From contig JAREIK010004183.1 in assembly GCA_029783825.1 (NCBI GenBank), positions 1 through 64,000 of the forward strand: a stretch of 64,000 nt of DNA, given 5' to 3'. A program made the translations under genes and the position numbers. Origin of the DNA: Sapria himalayana. Lineage: Eukaryota > Streptophyta > Magnoliopsida > Malpighiales > Rafflesiaceae. Position 1 is the first letter of the stretch. Every line of letters starts with the position of its first letter. The notes beneath the pieces are model-generated. The model saw nothing but the letters and a program-made list of their open reading frames with translations, was not told where the DNA came from and made no database searches. This document shows, one piece after another, positions 53,525 to 64,000 of this stretch.

Positions 53525-56500
53525 TAACAATCAATTTATTTAACTATTTCTCTCTTTCTATCTTTCTTTCTTTCTATATTTCTATCTATTTATTTTTCTA
53601 TTTGTCTATCTGTCTCTCTATCCATCTATTTATTTATCTATCTATCTATTTGTAAATGTTTGTTTCTATCTATCTATCTTCTTTATATATTTCTATATTT
53701 ATATTTGTCTATTTATTTATATGTATTTTTATCTATCTATTAATATATTTGTCTAAATGTTAATATGTCTATATATTTATCCTAGTAACTTTTGAACTAT
53801 ATATATTTCTATCTATTTATGTTCCTAACAATCTAACTTTCTTTCTATCGATTAGACTATCAATCAATCAATCAATCTGTCTTTCTATATATATTTCTAT
53901 AAATAAATCAATCTATTTGTTTATCTATCTATCTTTCTACTCTCTTTCTATATATTTCTATATCTATCTCTCTATCTGTATACCTATCTATATATCTAGC
54001 TATCTATTTATCTATTAGTCTATCTGTCTTTTGTTTATCTATTTATCTATTTGACTATCTTTCTATCCATCTATCTATATATCTATATATCTATCTTTCT
54101 CAATATCTACTATCTTTCTATTTATCTATATATCTATCTGTCTATCTACCTAACTATATATTTGTATATGCATCTATCTTTCTATGTATATAATAGTCTA
54201 TTTGTCTTATTATCTATATGTCTTTCTATTATTCTATCTATCTTATGTATCTATCTTTCTATCTATGTATCTATTTGTCTAACTAAAAAATTATGTACTT
54301 ATTTCGAGATCTATCTATCTATTTGTCTAACTATCTATATATTTATATGCCTATCTATATATCTTTTGATCTATCTTTCATCTATCAATCTATCTCACTA
54401 TCTTTTTAATTATCTTTTTATCTATTAGTATATATATATATATATATATATCTAATTGTTAATCTATCTATTGTTTATTTATCTATCTATTTTTCAATAT
54501 TCCAATCTATCTCGATATCTATTTATTTATCTATCTATCTATCAGTTTATCTATCTATCTATCTAACTATCTATCTATATATCTACATTTATCTTTAACT
54601 ATCTACCAATATGCTTATCTATCTATATGTATATCTTTATATCTAATTAACTATCTTTCTATCTATATCTCTATATGTCTATTTGTCTATTTGTCTATTT
54701 TCTTATCTTCCATCTATCGATCTGTCTATTTACCTATCTATATATATATATATATCTATTTATTTATACATCTATCTGTCTAACTATCTATCTATTTATC
54801 TATCTATCAATCAATCAATATAAGTGTGTATCTATCTATCTATCTATATTCTTATCTCCCTATCTTTTTATATGTCTATTTGTCTATCTATATATCTATC
54901 TGACTATTTTTCTATCTATCTATTTGTCTGTCTATCTATCTATATGTTTGTTTATGTAATTATGTATCTATTTGTTTATTGTCTATATGTCTATTTGTTA
55001 ATCTATCTATCTATATATCTATTTATCTATCTAATAGAACAATTATCAATTTATATATATATCTATCTATCTATTTGTCAAACTGTCTAACTATTGATTT
55101 ATATATTTTCCTATCTATCTCACTATCTATTTATTTATATATCTCTCTAACAATATAATTATCAATCTTTCTATCAATCAATCTATCTATCTATCTATCT
55201 ATCTGCTTTTTTAAATATATCTTTCTATGTATCTATATATGTGCCTATCTATATACTTACCTATCTATTTATTTTTTTATCTAGCAATCTATCTATTTAA
55301 ATATCTATCTATGTATCTAATTATCTATCTATCTATATATCTATATCTTTATTTAGGTATCTATCTATCTATCTATCTATATGGCTAAATCTTTATCTAT
55401 TTATCTATCTATCTACCTATATTCTTATCTATCAATCAATCAATCTAACTATGTGTCTATCTATCTATCTTTTTTTAGTCTATCTTTTTATCTATCTATC
55501 TATATATGTGTGTATTTATCTATATGTCTATGTGCCTATCTCTCTATCTCTTTATTTGTATATTTCTCTATTTATCTATCTAACTATTTGTCTATCTATT
55601 TGTTTATCTTTATATCTGTTTATTTCTTTATTTGCTATAAATCATTCTACAAAAATGTCTTTTTGTCTTTCTATCTATTTGTCTCACTTTGTATCTATCT
55701 ATCTGTCTATGACTATGTGTCTATGTATCTAAGTATCTATGTGTATATGTGTAAATGTATCAATTTTTCTATCTTTATATGTATCTATATGCCTATATAT
55801 ATATATATATATCTGTCTATCTATCTACCTATCTATTTATTTTTCTATTTGTCTATATATCTATGTTTATATTTATCTTTCTGTCAACTTGTATATCTGT
55901 ATATTTATTCATATTTATATCTGCCTATCTGTTTATCTATATATCTATCTATTTATCTATTAGTTTTTCTATTTATATTTGTATCTATCTATCTATGTAT
56001 CTATCTATCTCTCAATTTCTCTATATATCTATCAATTTATCTATTTTTCTCACTATCTCTTTATTCATCTATTAGACTATCAATCTATCTATCTATTTAT
56101 CTATCAAACTATATGTCTATCTATCTATCTCTATGTCTATCTTTTAGTTTATAAGGCTATTAGTTTATGTGTCTATCTAGTATCTATCTATCTATCGATA
56201 AATCAATATAAATTTGTCTATCTGACTATCTATCTGTCTATTTATATATATGTCTATTTGTATATCTATCTATATAACTATATATTTATAATATATGTTT
56301 CTATGTATCTTTCTATATGTCTATCTGTCTATCTATATATTTGTGTATATATCTATCTATCTATCAATTTCTTAATCTATCAATCAATCAATCTATCTAT
56401 CTATTTAATTGTGTATTTATCAATTCCTCTATCTATCTATCTATTAATATATATATATATATATATATTCTATCTGTCTATCTATATATTTGTGTATATA

Positions 56501-57890
56501 TCTATCTATCTATCAATTTCTTAATCTATCAATCAATCAATCTATCTATCTATTTATATGTGTATTTATCAATTCCTCTATCTATCTATCTATTAATATA
56601 TATATATATATATGCATATTTGTTTTCTATGTATCTATGTATCTATCTATCTATTTATTTATCTACCATTCTATCTATCTATCTATTTATCTATTGATTT
56701 GTTTATGTCTTTCTATCTATTTGTTTATCTGTCAATCTGTCTATTTGTTGATCTATATTTTTGTCTATTTGTCTATATATCTATTTTTTGTCTATTTGTC
56801 TATCTATTTATCAATTTTTCTATAAATCTATCTATATTTATATCTGTCTATCTGTCTTTCTATCAATTAATTAATCATTCATTCATTCTATCTGTATATT
56901 TGTCTATTAGCTTATCTATCTATAAATCTATCTATCTATTCATGTATTTGTTTATCAGTCAATCTATTTATATAAATATTTTTTTATCTATCCATCTTTC
57001 TATTTGTCAATTTTCCTATCTCTTTATCTATCTATGTGTCTGTCTATTTGTCTGTTTGCCTATATATCTATATATCTACTTGTCTATCTATCCGTCTATC
57101 TGTCTATCTATCTATCTAACTATTTTTCTGTCTATCTATCTATCTATTTGTCTATTTCTCTATCCATCTATCTATTTGTCCATCTTTCTTTCTATTCATC
57201 TATTTCTCTATCTACCAATTTGTCTATCTATCTATTTAACTATCTATCTTTATCACTATCTATCTTTCTCTCTCTCTCTATCTTTCTATTTATCTATCTA
57301 TCTTTTTATTTGTCAATCTATCTGATATGTCTATCAATCTATATGTCTATCAATCTATATGTTTATTTGTTATTCTATCTATTTATCTATCTGTATATCT
57401 ATATTTTTCTCTATCTTTCTATCTATTTATCCATATATCTATATATCTATTTATCTATCTAATTGTCTATTTATCTATAAATTTTTTTTTCAATTTGTCT
57501 TTTTGTTTATCTATTTATCTACATATCTATCTATCTATAAGTCAAACTATCTATATATTTATATATATTTATAATAGTCTATCTGTCTATCTATCTATCT
57601 ATTTGTCTGTCCCTCTATCTATTTTTTTATCTATCTATGTATCTTTCTATATATCAATCTATCTACCTCTATGTCTATTTTTCTATATATTTATATGTAT
57701 ATCTTTTTATTTTTCTATCTATCTATTGATTTGTCTATCAGTATATTTGTCTATATGTCTTTTTATTTATTTATCTATCTATTTATATATGTATTTGTAT
57801 GTCTATATATCTATCTGTCTATCTATCTATCTAGTTATCATTCTGTCTATCTATTGATCTTTCTATCCATCTTTATATTTGACTTTTTGC

Positions 57891-57945
<55 letters not shown>

Positions 57946-58325
57946 ATCTATCTATTTATCTATCTATATGTTTATTTATCAATCTATCTTTTTGTTAATC
58001 TATCTATCTATCGATATATCTATATTTATATCTATCAATCTATCTACCTTTCTAATCTTTTTTTTGTCTATCAGTCTATTAATAAATCTGTCTAAATATC
58101 TATATAACCATCAATATATCTATCTACTTATCTATAAATTTTTTTTGTCAATCAATCAATCTATTTATCTATCTATATATCTTCTTTTATGTCTATTAGT
58201 TAATCTTTCTATCTATCTATTTGACTATCTATCTGCCTATCTATCAATCAATCAATCAATCTATCTATCTATCTATTTGTCTTTTTTTTATATCTATCGA
58301 TCTATCTATCAGCATATCTTCTAAA
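52666..58325 (+). repeat. CTAT microsatellite array 5
   Basis: 5.7 kb of CTAT/TCTA, inverted relative to the GATA array it joins. It holds a near-perfect 149 bp tandem duplication at about 56321-56618 and (TA)n runs near 53490-53521 and 57896-57942. It ends with (TATG)n at about 58342-58370 and AT-rich DNA. Confidence 0.95.
56321..56618 (+). repeat. 149 bp near-perfect tandem duplication in the CTAT array
   Basis: The block beginning CTATCTGTCTATCTATATAT occurs at 56321 and 56470. Each copy has the same irregular order of TATCAATTTC, TCAATCAATCAATC and TCAATTCCTC words and ends in a (TA)n run. The copies are almost identical, unlike the rest of the array, so the duplication is recent. Confidence 0.9.
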
Positions 58326-58333
58326 TATATATA

Positions 58334-58369
<36 letters not shown>

Positions 58370-59490
58370 TATATATATATGTAAATCTATATATTTGTTA
58401 ATAACGTTGTATATATTTATGTATAACCACATATAACTATTTGTATGAATATATATATATATGTTTAACTATATAAAAAAATTTATAAATATATATACTA
58501 TATGTATAATAACATCTAACTTGTATAATTGTATTTTACTATATGTATAACTATAAATTAAATAAGAAACATGGTTGAGCATGATGATGGTTGTTCTAAA
58601 TGAATAAGTTTTTCTTCATATGACCATTGAATGTGACAAGTCAATAATTACATTTGTATGTGATATTTAAAGATAAATACGTAAATATTTTAATTACATC
58701 CAAAATTTTTTGACTAGTTATAAAAATTTTTATCCATGTGCTTATTAAAAGAATACTTCAAGTATTTTTTAGGGTTTCAAACGAATTATTTAAAATATTA
58801 CTAATGATATATTTTTGTCATAAAAATATTTATAATTATTTTTAGCCCTATAAACACTCAATTTTATAAGAATTAAAACATTGATTAATATTTTTAATAT
58901 TAGTTTTTTATATTTTGCTCTTATTAAAATAATAAATATATTTTTTTATGATCTTATATCACTTTAATTTATTTTAGGAATTTTATATTTTATAAATTAT
59001 ATCAAATATTATTTATTTTTATGTCTATAAATGTATTTTATATTATATTCATAAAAACATATTGAATTTATAAAAATTTATAACCATATATATATATATA
59101 TATATATGAAATACTTTTTTATAATTTCATATTATTGTCTTTATTTGTTAAATAATATTATACATTTATCCATAAATTATAATAAAATATGAGATATTAT
59201 AAAATTTGTATGGTTATACATTTATACAATTTTTTTGGTTTTATGAAATAATATGTTTTTTTAATAAATGAAATAATATTAATATTTGATTACCAATTAA
59301 TAGTTTTAATGTTTATTAGTAATATTAATTTTTTTTTCTCCATTGTTATAACAATAAATAAATTTATTTATTTCTGAAATTTATTTCATTAATTTATAAA
59401 TAATATTACAAAAAAATAACCAAAAAAAATTTATAAACTATTAACCATAAATTTATTTATTTATATAATATAATAATTAATTGTTACATA
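58326..59490. other. AT-rich right flank of the GATA/CTAT block
   Basis: No gene is recognised. The part at about 58850-59120 is the inverted counterpart of 40060-40345. The part nearest the array (58380-58850) shows no such match. Confidence 0.55.
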
Positions 59491-59635
59491 TAAAATTTGG
59501 TTTTCTACTTGAGGAGTTTTTGGAGGAGGAATTAGGATCACTTATTGATGAGCATGAGGTTTGTGATATTGCTTATGTTTTGCTGGGTGTCATGTTCTCT
59601 ACTTTATCAATTGATACATTGTTCTATTGATAACT
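59490..59635 (+). other. Exon-like frame, unrecognised
   Basis: A plus-strand frame reads FLLEEFLEEELGSLIDEHEV then CDIAYVLLGVMFSTLSIDTL and then stops. It is much less AT-rich than the flanks and looks coding. It may be an upstream exon of the NO VEIN-like fragment or a separate captured piece. I cannot assign it. Confidence 0.35.
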
Positions 59636-59929
59636 TTTTGTAGGAGCAATTAGCATGCCTTACACATTGTGGCTTACCTAGCATACACAAGCACACTTCG
59701 AGAGTGAACCACATGAATTGACATTTATTTTGAAAAAAAGAAAAAAGACTAGTGATGAAGATGGTGTCACTCCGAAACCATTGTTGGTGGTGGTAATAAT
59801 AATCGAATACCTCTAATTTCATAGTACTATCAGAACCACATATATGATCTATAAACCCACACACACACACACATACATAACATGTTGCTTATTTGGTTGC
59901 TTTTATATGCATGATAGCCTATATCAAAT

Positions 59930-60545
59930 GTCTAAGCTATATAAACTTATGGAGGAGAAAATGACCAATTCCAAGCACACCATTCTAGAGACTCTTCATT
60001 CAAGACTATTAATTTATGCGTGTGACAGTCATTCATGAGATTCCCTCTTACAATAGCTATCTTGATATCATGTGCAAATTGTCTCTGGCTGTTCTACCTT
60101 CCAAAGCTACTAATGCTGTATGTACTCAGTTAAAAAGTAAGGATTCAATTGATGCTGGGCTACGATGAAAAATTGATCTTTTTTTTGTTTTTCACTTCCC
60201 TAGGTTTCAGGGTTTTTCTTTGGTGGAGCGATGAACTAAAAATCTGGGTATCTGAGCTATTATGATATTATTCACATCAAAGATCTTTTTGTTAGTGTAG
60301 ACTACACGATGCTACCGATTGATTATGCATGAAAAGTGGGTCTCACTGCATTCATCCTTTTGTTTGGTTTATTGGGATGATAATAGAAAGGTATGGCAAA
60401 GGTTTGAGGATCTAGAAAATGTCTGGTTCCTCTCTTTTGGAAGTTTACACAAGGATGGGAACGACATGCTTCTGGCCAATGTGTCTCTTCTCATGCAAAC
60501 TTTGGGAGTTCCCTTGGTTTCTGAGGTTGGTATTCGTATTCCCGC
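59930..60545 (+). pseudogene. NO VEIN-like gene fragment, decayed
   Basis: Coding-like blocks in consistent order on the plus strand read HTILETLHSRLLIYACDSHS, then after a one-base frameshift at about 60037 EIPSYNSYLDIMCKLSLAVL and PSKATNA. An intron-like gap follows. Next come FLWWSDELK and, one frame over, SGYLSYYDIIHIKDLFVSVD. The last block is EKWVSLHSSFCLVYWDDN through LLMQTLGVPLVSEV, ending at a plausible donor (GAG/GTTGGT at about 60528). From memory this order resembles the C-terminal half of plant NO VEIN, a very large nuclear protein with an HSP90-like ATPase region needed for vascular cell fate. At least two frameshifts make it a pseudogene or captured fragment. The full protein would need kilobases of coding sequence not found here. 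Confidence 0.55.
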
Positions 60546-60811
60546 TAACTAGATTTTTCCTCTGTCTTTCATCGAGATCTAGAATTTTTATGAGAACAAT
60601 TTTTGCCCTACTTATTTAGTCAATATTTACCCAACAAAAATTAATGTTGACAAATTTGCATCTACAGATGCATGTCATAGTGGTGTTCACACTTGAGATA
60701 ATCCCATCCAAAAAAAACAACAAAAAAATAATTGAACAAAACACCACTGCCTCCATATTTGTAGTTGAAGTTAAAAAATACAATACTTGCTTCACACATT
60801 TTTTTGATCAT
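60546..60811. other. Spacer before CTAT array 6
   Basis: Intron-like or intergenic sequence with an A-rich run (60705-60735). No gene is recognised. Confidence 0.4.
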
Positions 60812-63800
60812 TCTGTCTATCAATAAATTTTGTTATTTATATGTCTATCTCCTTTCTATCTATCTGTCTATATATCTATCTAACTATCTATTTGTCTATG
60901 TATTAGTCTATATATCTATCAATCAATATATCTATCTTTCTATTTATCTATCTATCTGTCTATCTATCTATCTATCTATGTATCTATCATTCGATCAATC
61001 AATCAATCAATCTATCTATCTAAGTATTTTTCTCTCTATTTGTCTATATATCTGTATAAATATCTTCTATATATTTGTTGATCTATTTGTCTATCTATCT
61101 ATATATTTATCAATCAATCAATCTATCTATCTGTCTGCCTATCTATATATGTATATATATCTTTCTATCTATTTGTCTATCGATCTATCTATTTATCTTT
61201 CTATTTGTCTATGTGTCTATCTAACTATCAATCTATTAATATACCTATCTATTTCTATATCTATTTGTCTACAATTCTATCTATTTATATATTTATCTAT
61301 CTATCATTCTATCTGTTTTTATATCTATCTATGAATCAATCAATCAATATATCTATCTATGAATCTCTCAATAAACTATTTATCGATGTGTCTAACAATC
61401 TCTCTATCAATATTTCTTTCAAAATTATCGGTCAATATGTCTATCTATCTATCTATATGTTTGTCTATATATCTATCGATCATTTTGACTATCTATATGT
61501 CTGTCAATCTATTTTTCTATATCTATATATAAATATGTCTATCTATCTGTTTGTCTATCAGTCTATTTATATATACTAAATCAAAGTGTCTATTTTTCTA
61601 TCAGTCTATATGTTTATCAATCTATATGTGTATCTGTTTGTCTCTTAGGCTGTGTGTTTAACAGCCTTTCTATTTGTCTGTATATCTATCTATCTATATA
61701 TCTATGTGTCTATCTATCATCTATCTATCTCTCTATCTATAAATCTATCTATCTATTTATTTATTTGTATGTTATCCATTTATTTAATTATTTGTGTATA
61801 TGTTAATTAATCTATTTGTGTATCTTTCTATCTAATTGTCATTATAATAGCCTATCTATATATCTATCTATCTCTCTATCTATCTCTCTGTCTATCTATA
61901 TGTTTATATATCTATCTATCTATTTATCCATCTATCTATTTGTCTATCAGTTTGTTTTATATCTATATATCTATCAATCTAAGTATTTGTATATCAATCT
62001 GTATATATATATTTCTATATATTTTTGTATCTATTTGTCTATCTATCTATCTATCAATTTTTTTAACTATCTATATATATATCTATCTATTTATATAGTT
62101 GTCTATCTATATGTATATCTCTATCTGTCTATCTATCTATATATCTATCTATCTATATATTTATCTGTCTATTTATTAGTCTATAAATATAAATATAAAT
62201 ATAAATATAAATAAATAAATAAATAAATAAATAATAATATATATATATATCTATCTATCTATCTATCTATTTGTATAAATAATTGTCAAAATGTCTATAT
62301 AAATGTCTTTCTATCTCTCTAACTTTCTATCAATCAATTTGTTTATTTGTTTATCTGTCTGGCTATGTATCTATCTTTCAATCTGTATGTCTATATTTCT
62401 ATCTATCTATATCTATATTTGTATTTCTATATGGTTGTCTATCTATCTATCTATCTATCTATAAATTTATGTCTCAATGTCTGTCAATTTGTATGTGTAT
62501 ATATTTGTCTATATGTCTACCTATGTGCATAACTATTTGTCTTTCTATATGGCTATCTATCTATCTATCTAACTATTTGTCTATCTATTTGACTATATAT
62601 CTATCTGTATATGTATCTATCAATCTATCTTTTTATATGTCTATGTATCTATCTATCTTTTAATATGTCCGTGTATCTATCTATCTATATGTGTATCAAT
62701 TTGTTTATCTATCTATCTATTAATATATCTATCAATTTGTATATCAATCTATCTATCTATCTAATTATCAATCTGTCTATCTATCTTTCTATTTATATAT
62801 ATATCTATCTATTTTTCTATCTTTTTATTTATCTTTTTATTTTTTGATCTATTTATATATCTATATATCTATCTATTTTTCTATTTGTCTATCTATCTAC
62901 CTATCTACCTGTCTATCTATCTATCTATGTATCTATCTATCTATATATCTGTCTATCTATTTATCTATCTATTTATCTATCTATTTAATAATCATTCTAT
63001 CTATCTGTCTGTCTATCTATCTATCTATCTATCAATCAATCAATCAATCTATCTATTTGTTTATAAATCTATCTATCTATCTATCTTTCAATCAATCAAT
63101 TAATCAATCTATTAATCTATCTATTGATATGTATATCTATCAATCTAATAATCTGTATATCAATTTTTATATGTATCTATTTATCTATCTTTTTATCAAT
63201 CTACCTATTTATCTCTCTATCTATCTATTTTTGAATCAGTCTATCAATATGTCTATCAATCTATCTATAGATCTGTCTATCAATCTGTTTATCAATCTCT
63301 TTATCAATTTGTCTATAAATCTTGTTATCTATATCTTTATCAATTTATCTATCTATCAGTCTATCAGTCTATCTATTTATATATCAATCTGTCTATCTAT
63401 CTATTTATCTGAATGCCTATATGTCTTATCTATATGCTTATCTATTTGTCTATCTATTTATTTATAAATCTACCTATCTTTAGTCTATCTATTATTTATA
63501 TATCTATATATATATCTATCTGTCTGTCTATGTGTCTACCTATTTTTCTATCTATCTATCTATTTGTATATCTATATATCTATCTTTCTATTTTATATAT
63601 TTCTATCAATCTTTTTGCCAATTCTTCTATAAGTCTATTTGTCTATCTATTTGTCTATCTATCTTTCTATCTATATATCTGTCTATTTATATATCTATCT
63701 ATATGTCTATTAATCTATTTGTCTATATGTATGTCAATCTGTATGTCTATATATCTATCTATTTGTTTTGTTTATTTATTTATCTATCTATATGTCTATA

Positions 63801-64000
63801 TCAATGTCTATCTATATATTTATCTATCTATCTATCTATCTATTCATCTATTTTTCTATCTGTCTGTCTATCTATTTATTTATCTGTCTATCTATCTATC
63901 TTTCTATATGTCTGTCTATCTATCTTTCTATCAATTTATCTTTCTTTCAATCTATCTATCCTTCTATCAATCTATCTTTATTTCTATTTGTCTATCTATC
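60812..64000 (+). repeat. CTAT microsatellite array 6 (runs off window)
   Basis: At least 3.2 kb of CTAT/TCTA with many TCAA units. It includes a short (AAAT)n run near 62187-62232 next to (TA)n. It begins after the NO VEIN-like fragment and continues past the right edge. Confidence 0.95.

Noticed and set aside
59607..59870. Minus-strand 87-codon frame
   Set aside because: Composition and splice context favour plus-strand coding nearby. No family pattern, and it includes a CA microsatellite.

Overview
This 64 kb window looks like nuclear DNA from a flowering plant with an AT-rich, repeat-dense genome. The evidence is the set of plant-type pieces: a DUF4283 open reading frame, En/Spm (CACTA) transposases of the Tnp2 and Ptta types, a Ty1-copia element, Ty3-gypsy pol remnants, a retrocopy of plant ARF1 and a fragment resembling plant NO VEIN. 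I saw no prokaryotic gene organisation, rRNA, tRNA or CRISPR. The species cannot be fixed from the sequence.

Layout. 1-457: 5' part of a DUF4283 gene on the minus strand, running off the left edge. 1119-3354: CTAT microsatellite array. 3355-10640: a CACTA-like block holding a degenerate gypsy integrase (minus strand), an exon-like frame near 8.6 kb and a broken Tnp2 transposase, cut off by a second CTAT array (10644-12782). 12783-13578: another CACTA-like end. 13710-16858: two copia LTRs lying in CTAT sequence, the second joined to the 3' end of a copia pol that is interrupted by a CACTA end at 17691. 17691-19950 and 25808-28845: two related CACTA copies. The first stops abruptly in a CTAT array (19951-25807, itself carrying a 200 bp CACTA end). 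The second continues into a Ptta transposase pseudogene (29222-31095), followed by an ARF1 processed pseudogene (31301-31845). 31846-41000: very AT-rich DNA with two copies of a gypsy-derived repeat and a roughly 370 bp tandem repeat. 41001-52664: about 11.7 kb of GATA array, switching at about 52665 into the opposite orientation (CTAT) up to 58325. The non-array flanks at about 40.1-40.35 kb and 58.85-59.12 kb are themselves inverted copies. 59.9-60.55 kb: NO VEIN-like gene fragment. 60812-64000: another CTAT array, leaving the window.

Degenerate (CTAT/GATA)n arrays fill close to half the window. Most long open frames there, with Leu-Ser-Ile-Tyr repeats, are by-products of the tetranucleotide and not genes. 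No gene in the window is clearly intact except possibly the truncated DUF4283 frame. The most notable structure is the repeated pairing of same-facing CACTA ends with CTAT arrays, together with the large head-to-head GATA/CTAT array. Motif calls were made by eye, without alignments or database searches.
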